This document shows, in pieces, positions 27,487 to 36,881 of a stretch of DNA of 64,000 nt. Both the position numbers and the translations under genes were made by a program. Source of the DNA: Streptomyces litmocidini. GTDB taxonomy: Bacteria; Actinomycetota; Actinomycetes; Streptomycetales; Streptomycetaceae. Under the pieces are notes generated by a model. That model made no database searches. It saw only the letters and a program-made list of their open reading frames with translations, and was not told where the DNA came from. The stretch spans positions 248,001 through 312,000 of the forward strand of contig NZ_BMTQ01000004.1 in the NCBI RefSeq assembly GCF_014649755.1, in the 5' to 3' direction. Every line of letters starts with the position of its first letter. Position 1 is the first letter of the stretch.

Positions 27487-28226
27487 CTCCAGCGGCCCGT
27501 CCGGCCCAGGACCAGGGCCGTCGCCGCCGTGCCGGCCGTGGAGGTGCGCAGGACGCTGCGGCCGAGGCGGTACGGCTTCGCCCCGGCGGCCTCGAAGGCG
27601 GCGAGCTCGTCCGGGGAGACCCCGCCCTCGGGACCGACGATCAGCACGATCGAGCCCCTGGCCGGGAGCTCGGCGGTGGCGAGCGTCCCACTGGGGTGGT
27701 CGCGGTCCTCGTGCAGGACGGCCGCGAAGTCGACGTCCGCGAGGAGGGCGGCGACCTGCTTGGTCGTCATGAGGTCGGCGACCTCGGGGAAGCGGGTCCG
27801 GCGCGACTGCTTGCCGGCCTCGCGCGCGGTGGACCGCCACTTGGCGAGCGCCTTGAGGCCCCGGTCGCCCTTCCACTGGGTGATGCAGCGGGAGGCGGCC
27901 CACGGCACGATCGCGTCCACTCCGGTCTCCGTCATGGTCTCGACGGCGAGTTCGCCCCGGTCGCCCTTGGGGAGGGCCTGGACGACCGTGACGCGCGGCT
28001 CCTCCTCGGGGTCCTCGTGGACCTCGTCGACCCGCACCGTGAGTTCGTCCCTGCCCTCGGCGGAGACCACCACGCACTCGGCCCAGCGGCCCCGCCCGTC
28101 GGCGAGGACCAGGTCCTCCCCGGCGCGCAGCCGCTTCACGGAGACGGCGTGCCGCCCCTCGGGCCCGTCCAGGAGGAAACTCCCGGCACCGGGGACGGTG
28201 TCGACGACGAAGACGGGTGCGGTCAT
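27483..28226 (-). CDS. rsmE: 16S rRNA m3U1498 methyltransferase RsmE
   Basis: This 247-residue SPOUT-class methyltransferase modifies U1498 of 16S rRNA. The N-terminal PUA-like barrel includes GPEGRHAVSVKRLRAGEDLVL. The knotted C-terminal domain contains ALPKGDRGELAVETMTETGV, then the SAM-binding knot LIVGPEGGVSPDEL and YRLGRSVLRTSTAGTAA. The start overlaps the stop of the nitronate monooxygenase gene as ATGA, so these two are coupled, although no functional link is known. In many actinobacteria rsmE sits just after dnaJ2, as nearly here. Confidence 0.95.
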   Translation of the reverse strand: MTAPVFVVDTVPGAGSFLLDGPEGRHAVSVKRLRAGEDLVLADGRGRWAECVVVSAEGRDELTVRVDEVHEDPEEEPRVTVVQALPKGDRGELAVETMTETGVDAIVPWAASRCITQWKGDRGLKALAKWRSTAREAGKQSRRTRFPEVADLMTTKQVAALLADVDFAAVLHEDRDHPSGTLATAELPARGSIVLIVGPEGGVSPDELAAFEAAGAKPYRLGRSVLRTSTAGTAATALVLGRTGRWS

Positions 28227-29305
28227 GAGGCGCTCCTGGGGGCCGGCGCGGAGAGGGCGGTGTCGAGTTCGGCGGCCAGCACCTCGACCAGCTGCCCGGC
28301 GGGGAGCTCCCGGGCGAGGCGGTGGCCCTGACCGGCCCACAGGGCCATGCCCTGGGCGTCGCCGGCGGCGGCGGCGGCCTTGCGGAGCGGGGCGGTGAGG
28401 TGGTGGATCTCGGGGTAGGCGGCGGGGGCGTACGGCCCGTGCTCGCGCATGAAGCGGTTGACGAGGCCGCGCGCCGGGCGCCCGGAGAAGGCCCGGGTGA
28501 GGGCGGTCCGGGTGAACAGCGGGTCCGTCAGGGCCTGCTTGTGCAGCGGGTGGGCGCCCGACTCGGGGCAGGGGAGGAAGGCGGTGCCGAGCTGGGCGGC
28601 GTCGGCCCCGGCGGCGAGGACGGCCGCGATCTGCGCGCCGCGCATGATGCCGCCGGCGGCGACGATCGGCAGCGCGACGGCCTCCCGGACCTGGGTGACG
28701 AGGGTGAGGAGACCGGTGCCGGGGGCGCCTTCGTCGGCCGGGTCGTCGCGGTACGTGCCCTGGTGGCCGCCGGCCTCGACGCCCTGGACGCAGACGGCGT
28801 CGGCGCCGGCCCGCTGTGCGGCGAGGGCCTCGTCGGCGGAGGTGACGGTGACGATCGTGTACGTGCCGACGCGGTCGAAGGCGTGGAAGGTCTCCTTCGC
28901 GGGACAGCCGAAGGTGAAGGAGACGACGGGGACCGGGTCCTCCAGGAGGATGGCCAGCTTGGCGTCGTAGGCGTCGTCGCGGGAGTCGTCGGTCTCACCG
29001 AGCGGGGTGTCGTACCAGGTGGCCTCGCCCGCGAGCTGGTGGCGGTAGACCTCGACGGCGGCGGGGTCGGCGGGCCGCCCGTCCTGCGGCATGAAGAGGT
29101 TGACCCCGAAGGGGCGCGCGGTGAGCCCGCGCACCCGCTTGATCTCCTGGTACAGGCCTCCGGCCGTCTTGTACCCGGCGGCGAGGAAGCCGAGCGCCCC
29201 GGCCTCGCAGACGGCTCCGACGAGCTCGGGACAGGAGGCGCCACCCGCCATGGGGGCCTGCACGATCGGAAACCGAGAGAGATCGTTCAGTGCGGTGGTG
29301 GACAT
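28223..29305 (-). CDS. Nitronate monooxygenase (2-nitropropane dioxygenase family)
   Basis: This 360-residue FMN-dependent TIM-barrel enzyme oxidises alkyl nitronates. Motifs are PIVQAPMAGGASCPELVGAV at the N terminus, GADAVCVQGVEAGGHQG and IVAAGGIMRGAQIAAVLAAG in the FMN/phosphate site, and QLGTAFLPCPES. It may detoxify propionate-3-nitronate or related compounds. The ATG has no Shine-Dalgarno, and a strong terminator ends 30 bp upstream, so the message is probably leaderless with its promoter squeezed into that gap. It overlaps rsmE downstream. Confidence 0.92.
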   Translation of the reverse strand: MSTTALNDLSRFPIVQAPMAGGASCPELVGAVCEAGALGFLAAGYKTAGGLYQEIKRVRGLTARPFGVNLFMPQDGRPADPAAVEVYRHQLAGEATWYDTPLGETDDSRDDAYDAKLAILLEDPVPVVSFTFGCPAKETFHAFDRVGTYTIVTVTSADEALAAQRAGADAVCVQGVEAGGHQGTYRDDPADEGAPGTGLLTLVTQVREAVALPIVAAGGIMRGAQIAAVLAAGADAAQLGTAFLPCPESGAHPLHKQALTDPLFTRTALTRAFSGRPARGLVNRFMREHGPYAPAAYPEIHHLTAPLRKAAAAAGDAQGMALWAGQGHRLARELPAGQLVEVLAAELDTALSAPAPRSAS

Positions 29306-29334
29306 ATGGGCATCGTGTCATGCCGACGGGACGG

Positions 29335-29382
29335 GTACGGAAAGGGGCGGTATCCACGGATGGATACCGCCCCTTTCCGTAC
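29335..29382. terminator. Strong palindromic terminator downstream of dnaJ2
   Basis: Perfect 22-bp arms (containing AAAGGGGCGGTATCCA) enclose a 4-nt loop. The terminator separates hrcA-dnaJ2 transcripts from the nitronate monooxygenase/rsmE pair. Because it is symmetrical it can act in both directions. Confidence 0.9.
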
Positions 29383-29388
29383 AGACCG

Positions 29389-29540
29389 GCCTACCGCCCG
29401 TTGAACGCGTCCTTCAGCCGCGAGAACAACCCCTGCTGCCCGGGCTGACCCGGGGGGCGACCCCCGGACCCCCGGCCGGGCGCCTACCGCCCGTTGAACG
29501 CGTCCTTCAGCCGCGAGAACAACCCCTGCTGCCCGGGCTG
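29389..29540. repeat. 59-bp direct duplication of the dnaJ2 3' end
   Basis: The last codons of dnaJ2 with the stop (29482-29540) recur exactly at 29389-29447, 93 bp downstream and in the same frame. The 34-bp spacer is a GC palindrome (CCGGGGG and CCCCCGG). If the stop were read through, the tail QGLFSRLKDAFNGR would be made twice. It is probably a slippage or recombination product. Confidence 0.9.
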
Positions 29541-30623
29541 GAACTGCCCCGTGGGCCGTTCCTCGCCGCGCAGCTTGGCCAGTTCGCGCAGGAGGCGCTC
29601 CTGCTCCGCGTCGAGCTTGCTCGGGGTCGTCACCTCGACGTGCACGATCAGGTCGCCCCGGCCGTTGCCCCGCAGGTGCGTGACGCCGCGCCCGTGCAGC
29701 GGGATCGACTGGCCGGACTGCGTGCCCGGGCGGATGTCGATCTCCTCGACGCCGTCGAGGGTCTGCAGCGGCACCTTGGTGCCGAGGGCGCCCGCCGTCA
29801 TCGGGATGGTGACCGTGCAGTGCAGGTCGTCGCCGCGCCGCTGGAAGACCTCGTGCGGGGTCTCGTGGATCTCGACGTACAGGTCGCCGGCGGGGCCGCC
29901 GCCGGGGCCGACCTCGCCCTCGCCCGCGAGCTGGATGCGGGTGCCGTTGTCGACACCGGCCGGGATCTTGACCGTGAGGGTGCGGCGGGACCGCACGCGG
30001 CCGTCGCCGGCGCACTCGGGGCACGGGGTCGGGACGACCGTGCCGAAGCCCTGGCACTGCGGGCAGGGGCGGGAGGTCATGACCTGGCCGAGGAAGGACC
30101 GGGTGACCTGGGAGACCTCGCCGCGGCCGCGGCACATGTCACAGGTCTGCGCGGAGGTGCCGGGCGCGGCGCCCTCGCCCGAACAGGTGGTGCAGACGAC
30201 GGCCGTGTCGACCTGGATGTCCTTGGTGGTGCCGAAGGCCGCCTCGTTGAGGTCGATCTCCAGGCGGATCATGGCGTCCTGGCCGCGGCGGGTGCGCGAG
30301 CGCGGGCCGCGCTGCGAGGCCGTGCCGAAGAAGGCGTCCATGATGTCGGAGAAGTTGCCGAAGCCGCCCGCTCCGAAGCCGCCGCCCGCGCCACCGCCGC
30401 CGGAGGCCGAGAGCGGGTCGCCGCCGAGGTCGTAGACCTGCTTCTTCTGCGGGTCCGAGAGGACCTCGTAGGCGGCGTTGATCTCCTTGAAGCGCTCCTG
30501 CGTCTTCGGATCGGGATTGACGTCCGGGTGCAGCTCGCGCGCGAGCCTCCGGAAAGCCTTCTTGATCTCGTCCTGGGACGCGTCGCGGCGCACGCCGAGT
30601 ACGGCGTAGTAGTCCGTGGCCAC
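29484..30623 (-). CDS. dnaJ2: Chaperone DnaJ (second actinobacterial copy)
   Basis: This 379-residue Hsp40 stimulates DnaK ATPase. The J domain has YYAVLGVRRDASQDEIKKAF and LHPDVNPD (HPD motif). A Gly-rich segment (SGGGGAGGGFGAGGFGNF) follows. Four zinc repeats come next (CTTCSGEG, CDMCRGRG, CPQCQGFG, CPECAGDG), then the substrate-binding C-terminal domains. The start is GTG immediately after the hrcA stop with no gap, so hrcA and dnaJ2 form one CIRCE-controlled operon. This matches the hrcA-linked DnaJ2 of Streptomyces, apart from the dnaK-operon DnaJ1. The last codons are duplicated just downstream. Confidence 0.97.
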   Translation of the reverse strand: MATDYYAVLGVRRDASQDEIKKAFRRLARELHPDVNPDPKTQERFKEINAAYEVLSDPQKKQVYDLGGDPLSASGGGGAGGGFGAGGFGNFSDIMDAFFGTASQRGPRSRTRRGQDAMIRLEIDLNEAAFGTTKDIQVDTAVVCTTCSGEGAAPGTSAQTCDMCRGRGEVSQVTRSFLGQVMTSRPCPQCQGFGTVVPTPCPECAGDGRVRSRRTLTVKIPAGVDNGTRIQLAGEGEVGPGGGPAGDLYVEIHETPHEVFQRRGDDLHCTVTIPMTAGALGTKVPLQTLDGVEEIDIRPGTQSGQSIPLHGRGVTHLRGNGRGDLIVHVEVTTPSKLDAEQERLLRELAKLRGEERPTGQFQPGQQGLFSRLKDAFNGR

Positions 30624-31643
30624 TTACGACTCCGCCAGGATCTGTCCGACGTAACGTGCCACTGCGCGTACCGCTCCCATCGTTCCGGGGTAGTCCATGC
30701 GGGTCGGTCCGACCACGCCGAGTTTGGCGACTGCCTCGCCGCCCGAACCGTAGCCGACCGAGACGACGGACGTGGAGCTCAGCCCCTCGTGGGCGTTCTC
30801 GTGCCCGATGCGTACGGTCATGCCCGATTCCTTGGCCTCGCCGAGCAGCTTGAGGAGCACGACCTGCTCCTCCAGAGCCTCCAGGACGGGCCTGATCATC
30901 AGGGGGAAGTCGTGTCCGAAGCGGGCGAGATTGGCGGTGCCGCCGATCATCAGCCGCTCCTCGTGCTCCTCGACGAGGGTTTCGAGGAGGGTCGCGAGCA
31001 CGGTCGTGACCGTGGCTCGGTCCTCGGCCTCCTCGAAGGACTCGGGGAGGTCCTGCACCAGCTGCGGCACGTCGGCGAACCGGCGGCCGACGACCCGGCT
31101 GTTGAGCCGGGCCCTCAGGTCGGCGAGCGAGGTCTCGCCGAAGGGCGCGGGACAGTCGACGACGCGCTGCTCGACCCGGCCGGTGTCCGTGATGAGGACG
31201 AGCATCAGGCGGGCGGGGGCCAGCGAGAGCAGCTCCACGTGCCGGACGGTCGAGCGGGTCAGCGAGGGGTACTGGACGACGGCGACCTGGCGGGTCAGCT
31301 GGGCCAGCAGCCGTACCGTACGCCCGACGACGTCGTCGAGGTCGACGGCTCCGTCGAGGAAGTTGTGGATGGCCCGCCGCTCGGGCGTCGACAACGGCTT
31401 GACGCCGGCGAGCCGGTCGACGAAGAGGCGGTAGCCCTTGTCGGTGGGAATGCGACCGGCGCTCGTGTGGGGCTGGGCGATGTACCCCTCCTCCTCGAGC
31501 ACGGCCATGTCGTTGCGGACGGTGGCGGGCGACACGCCGAGCTTGTGGCGCTCGGTGAGCGCCTTGGAGCCGACCGGCTCCTCCGTCCCGACGTAGTCCT
31601 GGACGATGGCGCGCAGGACCTCGAGTCTGCGTTCGCTGAGCAT
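30624..31643 (-). CDS. hrcA: Heat-inducible transcription repressor HrcA
   Basis: The 339-residue repressor binds CIRCE operators. The N-terminal winged helix carries [26 protein letters not shown] and [20 protein letters not shown], then [16 protein letters not shown]. The GAF-like dimer region contains [12 protein letters not shown]. HrcA normally represses its own operon and groE genes, with GroEL as co-factor. The start ATG lies 45 bp downstream of a CIRCE element, so it is autoregulated. dnaJ2 follows directly. Confidence 0.97.
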   Translation of the reverse strand: MLSERRLEVLRAIVQDYVGTEEPVGSKALTERHKLGVSPATVRNDMAVLEEEGYIAQPHTSAGRIPTDKGYRLFVDRLAGVKPLSTPERRAIHNFLDGAVDLDDVVGRTVRLLAQLTRQVAVVQYPSLTRSTVRHVELLSLAPARLMLVLITDTGRVEQRVVDCPAPFGETSLADLRARLNSRVVGRRFADVPQLVQDLPESFEEAEDRATVTTVLATLLETLVEEHEERLMIGGTANLARFGHDFPLMIRPVLEALEEQVVLLKLLGEAKESGMTVRIGHENAHEGLSSTSVVSVGYGSGGEAVAKLGVVGPTRMDYPGTMGAVRAVARYVGQILAES

Positions 31644-31687
31644 CGTGCGCACCTCCAGCTGGCGTCGTCGTTCCGGTTGCTCCGCTT

Positions 31688-31714
31688 TTGGCACTCGCCC
31701 TGTCCGAGTGCCAG
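31688..31714 (-). promoter_or_regulatory. CIRCE operator of hrcA-dnaJ2
   Basis: The inverted repeat has arms TTGGCACTC and GAGTGCCAG separated by 9 bases, which is the CIRCE architecture (9-N9-9) in its high-GC form. Only the outermost base pair is mismatched. It lies 45 bp upstream of the hrcA start, placing it at or just after the promoter. Confidence 0.92.
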
Positions 31715-31790
31715 CGATCCCCGGCCAGTGTACGGCGGCGGGCATCGCTCCTGGCAAGGAGGCGGCGCCCGCACCGGTTAGCGTCGCTCC

Positions 31791-32519
31791 ATGGAGACGG
31801 ATTGGGAAGCGTACGGATGGGAGCGGCTCGCGGACGGGGTGGGCCGGCGACGGCTGCCCGGCTGGGACGCCACGGTGGGGCTCGTCCTGGGCACACGGGC
31901 GGTTCTGCTCTACGACACGGGGTCCACGCTCGCGGAGGGCGCCGAGCTGCGGGAGCAGGTGGCCGCGCTCACGGGAGGCCGAAAGGTGACGCACGTCGCA
32001 CTCAGCCACCCCCACTTCGACCACGTCCTCGGCACGGCGGCCTTCGCCGGGGCGGAGGTCTTCGGCGCGGTGGGCTCGGACGACCTCATGAACGGGGCCA
32101 GGGCCCGGAAGGAGCTGTACGGGGACGCGGTGCGCCAGGGGGTCGATCCGCGGGCGGCGGCGGAGGCGACGGACGCCCTGGTGGCCCCCCGGCACGTGGT
32201 CACGGGCGAGTGGACGCTCGACCTGGGCGGCCGCCAGGTCCTCCTGGCGAACGTGGGCCCCGGCCACACGGGCCACGACCTGGCGCTCTGCGTCCCGGGC
32301 TCGCGCGAGGTCGTCTTCTGCGGGGACCTGGTGGAGGAGTCGGGGGAGCCGCAGGCGGGCCCGGACGCGATCCCGTCCCGCTGGCCGGACGCCCTGGACC
32401 GGCTGCTCGCCCTGGGGGGCGAGGACGCGGCGTACGTACCGGGGCACGGGGCCGTGGTGGACGCCGCGTTCGTCCGGGCGCAGCGCGGTGAACTGGCACG
32501 CCGCTTCGGCGTGGCATAA
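31791..32519 (+). CDS. MBL-fold metallohydrolase
   Basis: This 242-residue glyoxalase-II-like MBL protein has the metal motif [12 protein letters not shown] (HxHxDH) and LVEESGEP after VVFCGDL (bridging Asp). [12 protein letters not shown] and [10 protein letters not shown] provide the remaining His ligands. This set is complete, so it should be an active dizinc hydrolase; the substrate is unknown. No ribosome site is seen before the ATG, and a TTAGCGT box lies about 8 bases upstream, so it may be a leaderless message. It is divergent from hrcA. Confidence 0.88.
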   Translation: METDWEAYGWERLADGVGRRRLPGWDATVGLVLGTRAVLLYDTGSTLAEGAELREQVAALTGGRKVTHVALSHPHFDHVLGTAAFAGAEVFGAVGSDDLMNGARARKELYGDAVRQGVDPRAAAEATDALVAPRHVVTGEWTLDLGGRQVLLANVGPGHTGHDLALCVPGSREVVFCGDLVEESGEPQAGPDAIPSRWPDALDRLLALGGEDAAYVPGHGAVVDAAFVRAQRGELARRFGVA

Positions 32520-32620
32520 CGTCGCCCGAATGCGCGGCCGTGCACCGGACCTGACGCCGCCCCGGCCGCGCGTCCACGGAGGAGACCCCCTGTCGCCGCG
32601 CCCCGGACGGAACGGAGCCC

Positions 32621-33427
32621 ATGCGTAGCTACAACCCCGACCTGACGCCGCCCTGGAAGAAGCCGGCGCCCGTCCCGGAGGTCCCGGCGGAGCGCGACCT
32701 GGTCGTCGAGGAGGTCGCCACGGGCTTCTGCGGGGCGGTGATCCGCTGCGAGGCGGGCACGGTGACCCTGGAGGACCGCTTCGGCAAGCACCGGGTCTTC
32801 CCGCTGGAGCCGCGCGGCTTCCTCCTGGAGGGCAAGGTCGTGACCCTGGTCCGCCCCGCGTCCGACGGGCCGGTGCGCCCCGCCCGTACGGCCTCCGGCT
32901 CGATCGCGGTCCCGGGCGCACGCGCGCGCGTGGCGCGGGCGGGCCGGATCTACGTCGAGGGCCGCCACGACGCGGAGCTCGTGGAGCGGGTCTGGGGCGA
33001 CGACCTGCGGATCGAGGGCGTGGTCGTGGAGTACCTGGAGGGCGTCGACGACCTGCCGGCGATCGTCGCGGAGTTCGCCCCGGGACCGGACGCCCGGCTC
33101 GGCGTCCTGGTGGACCACCTGGTCCCGGGCTCGAAGGAGTCGAGGATCGCCGCGCAGGTGACCTCCCCGGACGTCCTGGTCGTCGGCCACCCGTACATCG
33201 ACGTCTGGGAGGCGGTGAAGCCGTCCGCCCTGGGCATCCCGGCCTGGCCGGCGGTCCCCCGCGGCCAGGACTGGAAGACGGGCGTCTGCCGGGCCCTCGG
33301 CTGGCCCTCGGACAACACGGGCGCGGTCTGGCAGGCGATCCTCAAGCGCGTCCACTCCTACAAGGACCTGGAGCCGGAGCTGCTGGGCCGGGTGGAGGAA
33401 CTGATCGACTTCGTGACGGCACCGTAG
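32621..33427 (+). CDS. DUF3097-family protein
   Basis: This 268-residue protein begins [20 protein letters not shown]. It contains an OB-like N-terminal part ([20 protein letters not shown]) and a Toprim-like C-terminal part with [32 protein letters not shown] and [12 protein letters not shown]. This EGxxD...D pattern is characteristic of actinobacterial DUF3097. Toprim-like acidic residues suggest a role with nucleic acids, but no activity is known. The ATG follows GGAG. It is 100 bp downstream of the MBL gene and convergent with hemW. Confidence 0.85.
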   Translation: MRSYNPDLTPPWKKPAPVPEVPAERDLVVEEVATGFCGAVIRCEAGTVTLEDRFGKHRVFPLEPRGFLLEGKVVTLVRPASDGPVRPARTASGSIAVPGARARVARAGRIYVEGRHDAELVERVWGDDLRIEGVVVEYLEGVDDLPAIVAEFAPGPDARLGVLVDHLVPGSKESRIAAQVTSPDVLVVGHPYIDVWEAVKPSALGIPAWPAVPRGQDWKTGVCRALGWPSDNTGAVWQAILKRVHSYKDLEPELLGRVEELIDFVTAP

Positions 33428-33485
33428 CGCCCCGCGCCCCGCAGGACGGCCCCCGACCCGTGCGGACGGTGCCTCCGTCCGCCCG

Positions 33486-33619
33486 CCGTGTGGGCAGTCG
33501 TCCCGCTGGGGCGGGACGGGTGGGCACACGGGACGGCGCCCTTCAGCGGCGCCTCCGCGTTCCGCGCCCGGACCCGCATCCCGCGCGCGGCGCACAACGG
33601 GGTGCGGGTCCGGGCGCGG
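33486..33619. terminator. Bidirectional terminator region between the DUF3097 gene and hemW
   Basis: Two hairpins fill this 250-bp convergent gap. The first has CCGTGTG/CACACGG outside an 8-bp stem CGTCCCGC/GCGGGACG. The second has perfect 17-bp arms (CCGCGCCCGGACCCGCA, 24-nt loop, 33562-33619). I see no gene here; short open frames lack starts and ribosome sites. Confidence 0.75.
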
Positions 33620-33679
33620 CAGCCCCGGCGGGACGGCAGCCCGTGTCGGGGCGGCGACGGGCACCGCCCCGGCAGCGCC

Positions 33680-34912
33680 TCAGTCCACCAGGTCCCGCAC
33701 CACCGCGTCCGCCAGCAACCGCCCCCGCAGCGTCAGCACGGCCCGCCCGCCCGCGTAGGGCCCGGGCGCGAGGAGCCCGTCCTCCAGGGCCTTCCGGGAC
33801 GCGGCCAGCCCCGCCGGCCTGAGGATCGACAGTTCGACCCCCTCCCGCAGCCGCAGCTCCAGGAGGACGCGCTCCACCCGCCGGTCCTCGTCCGACAGCA
33901 GCTCCCGCCCGGCCCCCGGCGACCGCCCGTCCGCGAGCGCCGCCGCGTACGCGCCGGGATGCTTCACGTTCCACCAGCGGACGCCGCCCACGTGCGAGTG
34001 GGCGCCGGGCCCGGCGCCCCACCAGTCGGCGCCGCGCCAGTACAGCTCGTTGTGGAGGCAGCGGCCCGCCTCGGAGGTGGCCCAGTTGGAGACCTCGTAC
34101 CACGCGAAACCGGCCCGGGACAGCACGTCCTCCGCGATCAGGTAGCGGTCGGCGTGGACGTCGTCGTCGGTCATGGGCACCTCGCCGCGCCGGATGCGCC
34201 GGGCGAGCTGGGTGCCCTCCTCGACGATCAGCGCGTAGGCGCTGACGTGGTCCGGTCCGGCGCCGATCGCCGCTTCCAGCGAGGCCCGCCAGTCCTCGTC
34301 GGACTCGCCGGGCGTGCCGTAGATGAGATCGAGGTTGACGTGCTCGAATCCGGCGGCCCGCGCCTCGCCGACGCACGCCTCGGGCCGCCCCGGGGTGTGG
34401 GTGCGGTCGAGGACCTTCAGGACGTGCTGCCGGGCGCTCTGCATGCCGAAGGAGATCCGGTTGAAGCCTCCGGCGCGCAGCTCGGCGAGGTAGGCGGGGT
34501 CGACGGAGTCCGGGTTGGCCTCCGTCGTCACCTCGGCGTCGTCCGCGAGCCCGAACTCGTCCCGGACGGCGCCGAGCATCCGCACCAGGTCTGCGGCGGC
34601 GAGGAGCGTCGGGGTGCCGCCGCCGACGAACACGGTCCGCACGGGCCGGGGGTCGTCGCCGAGGACCTTGCGGGCGAGGCGGATCTCCTCGACGACCTGC
34701 TCGGCGTAGTTGTCGCGGGAGGCGAGCACGCCGCCCGTACCGCGCAGCTCGCTCGCCGTGTACGTGTTGAAGTCGCAGTAGCCGCAGCGCGTCGCGCAGT
34801 ACGGCACGTGCAGGTAGAACCCGAGCGGCCGCTCCCCGGCCCCTTCGAGGGCGTGCGGGGGCAGTGCCCCGTCGTCGGGAACGGACTCACCATCGGGCAG
34901 TACGGAAGGCAT
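33680..34912 (-). CDS. hemW: HemW, radical-SAM heme chaperone
   Basis: This 410-residue radical SAM protein has the cluster motif YCATRCGYCDF (CxxxCxxC) preceded by GFYLHVPY. FVGGGTPTLL (GGGTP) and EANPDSVDPAYL follow, then the HemW C-terminal domain with WYEVSNWATSEAGRCLHNELYW. It lacks the extra N-terminal features of coproporphyrinogen oxidase HemN, so heme trafficking is the better call. Two in-frame ATGs lie three codons apart; the second is preferred by family alignment from memory. Its position after lepA and the acyl-CoA ligase is usual in actinobacteria. Confidence 0.92.
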   Translation of the reverse strand: MPSVLPDGESVPDDGALPPHALEGAGERPLGFYLHVPYCATRCGYCDFNTYTASELRGTGGVLASRDNYAEQVVEEIRLARKVLGDDPRPVRTVFVGGGTPTLLAAADLVRMLGAVRDEFGLADDAEVTTEANPDSVDPAYLAELRAGGFNRISFGMQSARQHVLKVLDRTHTPGRPEACVGEARAAGFEHVNLDLIYGTPGESDEDWRASLEAAIGAGPDHVSAYALIVEEGTQLARRIRRGEVPMTDDDVHADRYLIAEDVLSRAGFAWYEVSNWATSEAGRCLHNELYWRGADWWGAGPGAHSHVGGVRWWNVKHPGAYAAALADGRSPGAGRELLSDEDRRVERVLLELRLREGVELSILRPAGLAASRKALEDGLLAPGPYAGGRAVLTLRGRLLADAVVRDLVD

Positions 34913-34960
34913 GGGTCCCATTGTCCCGTACTGCCCGGGGTGGGGGTCCTGCGCGGCCGC

Positions 34961-36838
34961 TCAGGCCTCGCGGGAACCCGCGTACATCTCCTCGATGAGG
35001 TCCTTGTACTCCCGCTCGACGACCGGCCGCTTCAGCTTCAGGGACGGGGTGAGCTCGCCGTGCTCGATGTCGAGGTCGCGCGGCAGGAGGCGGAACTTCT
35101 TGATCGTCTGCCAGCGCTGGAGGCCCTCGTTGAGGCGGTCGACGTAGCCCTGGATCAGCTTCTCGGTCCGCGGGTCGGCGACGAGCTCCGCGTACGACGT
35201 GCCGCCGAGGTCGTGCTCGGCGGCCCAGCCGAGGAGGGCGGGCTCGTCGAGGGCGATGAGCGCGGTGCAGAAGTTCCGGTCGGCGCCGTGGACGAGGACG
35301 TTCGAGACGAACGGGCAGACGGCCTTGAACTGGCCCTCGACCTCGGCCGGCGCGATGTACTTGCCGCCGGACGTCTTGATCAGGTCCTTCTTCCGGTCGG
35401 TGATCCGGAGGTAGCCGTCGGCGGACAGCTCGCCGATGTCGCCGGTGTGGAACCAGCCGTCGGGCTCCAGGACCTCGGAGGTCTTCTCCGGCAGGCCGTG
35501 GTAGCCCTCCATGATGCCGGGGCCGCGCAGCAGGATCTCGCCGTCGTCGGCGATGCGGACCTCGGTGCCGGGGAGCGGCTTGCCGACGGTGCCGGTGCGG
35601 TAGGCCTCGCCCGGGTTGACGAAGGAGGCCGCGGAGGACTCGGTGAGGCCGTACCCCTCCAGGATGTGGATGCCCGCGCCGGCGAAGAAGTAGCCGATCT
35701 CGGGGGCGAGGGCGGCGGAGCCGGAGACGCAGGCGCGCAGGTTGCCGCCGAAGGCCTCGCGGATCTTGGCGTAGACGAGCGCGTCGGCGACCTTGTGCTT
35801 CGCGGAGAGGCCGAAGGGCGCGGAGGCGGAGCCGGTGCGGCGGAAGTTGTCCTGGGTGGTCCTGGCGTACTCGCGGGCGACGCCGACCGCCCACTGGAAG
35901 ATCTTGTACTTGGCGCCGCCGCCCGCGCGGGCCTTGGCGGCGACCCCGTTGTAGACCTTCTCGAAGATGCGGGGCACGGCCGCCATGTAGGTCGGCTGGA
36001 CGACCGGCAGGTTCTCGATGATCTTGTCGACGCGGCCGTCGACGGCGGAGACGTGGCCGACCTCGATCTGGCCGGAGGTGAGGACCTTGCCGAAGACGTG
36101 GGCGAGCGGCAGCCACAGGTAGGACACGTCGTCCGGGGTGAGCAGGCCGGTGGCGGCGATGGCCCTGGCCATGTACGACCAGTTGTCGTGCGGGAGGCGG
36201 ACGCCCTTGGGGCGGCCGGTGGTGCCGGAGGTGTAGATGAGAGTGGCGAGCTGCGTGGGGGTGATCGCCGCGACCCGCTCCTTGACCGCCTCGGGGTGCT
36301 CGACCAGATGGGTCTTGCCGCGTTCCTCCAGCTCCGCGAGGGAGAGGACGAACTCGCCGTCGCTCTCCACCCCGGTGGCGTCGATGACGACCACGTGGCG
36401 GAGGTTCGGCAGCTCGGCGCGGCGCTCGACGGCCTTGGCCAGCTGGGCCGCGTCCTCGGCGATGAGGACCCTCGACTCGGAGTCGGAGAGGATGAACGCC
36501 GACTCGTCGGCGTTGGTCTGCGGATAGACCGTGGTGGTCGCGGCACCCGCGCACATCACGCCGAGGTCGGCGAGGATCCACTCCACCCGGGTGGAGGAGG
36601 CGAGGGCGACGCGCTCCTCGGCCTGGACGCCGAGGTCGACGAGGCCGGCGGCGATCGCGTAGACCCGCTCGGCGGCCTGTCCCCAGCTGAGCGACTTCCA
36701 GTCGTCCGGGCCGGCGCCGGAGGCGGCGGGGACCGGGTAGCGGTAGGCCTCCGCGTCCGGGGTCCGCTCGACGCGCTCAAGGAAGAGGGTCGCCACGGAG
36801 GGCGGCCGGTTCTCGATCTGGGTCTGTGTGTCGCTCAC
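34961..36838 (-). CDS. Long-chain acyl-CoA synthetase (AMP-forming)
   Basis: This 625-residue ANL-superfamily ligase makes acyl-CoA through an acyl-AMP. Motifs are the P-loop LIYTSGTTGRPKG, YGLTESSA, the GWFHTGDIGEL hinge region and a C-terminal lysine in DLIKTSGGKYIAP. Length and order fit the FadD15-like long-chain group. The GTG start is behind GGAGG. An imperfect palindrome with TTACTCG lies about 45-60 bp upstream and may be a lipid-responsive operator. The enzyme would feed fatty acids to degradation or lipid synthesis at the membrane. Confidence 0.92.
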   Translation of the reverse strand: MSDTQTQIENRPPSVATLFLERVERTPDAEAYRYPVPAASGAGPDDWKSLSWGQAAERVYAIAAGLVDLGVQAEERVALASSTRVEWILADLGVMCAGAATTTVYPQTNADESAFILSDSESRVLIAEDAAQLAKAVERRAELPNLRHVVVIDATGVESDGEFVLSLAELEERGKTHLVEHPEAVKERVAAITPTQLATLIYTSGTTGRPKGVRLPHDNWSYMARAIAATGLLTPDDVSYLWLPLAHVFGKVLTSGQIEVGHVSAVDGRVDKIIENLPVVQPTYMAAVPRIFEKVYNGVAAKARAGGGAKYKIFQWAVGVAREYARTTQDNFRRTGSASAPFGLSAKHKVADALVYAKIREAFGGNLRACVSGSAALAPEIGYFFAGAGIHILEGYGLTESSAASFVNPGEAYRTGTVGKPLPGTEVRIADDGEILLRGPGIMEGYHGLPEKTSEVLEPDGWFHTGDIGELSADGYLRITDRKKDLIKTSGGKYIAPAEVEGQFKAVCPFVSNVLVHGADRNFCTALIALDEPALLGWAAEHDLGGTSYAELVADPRTEKLIQGYVDRLNEGLQRWQTIKKFRLLPRDLDIEHGELTPSLKLKRPVVEREYKDLIEEMYAGSREA

Positions 36839-36881
36839 GACGTCCTCCGGGCGGCGGCGGTGCCTGCTGGTGGTTCGTAAC

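Noticed and set aside
29091..31781. 896-codon open frame on the plus strand over dnaJ2 and hrcA
   Set aside because: It is antisense to two certain genes, with composition typical of a complement-frame shadow.
33428..33679. Small ORFs in the gap before hemW
   Set aside because: The stretch is fully occupied by two strong hairpins, and none of the frames has a plausible start.
33488..36880. 1130-codon open frame on the plus strand over hemW and the acyl-CoA ligase
   Set aside because: It is antisense to conserved enzymes, has no recognisable domain and is Gly/Asp/Val-rich as shadows are.
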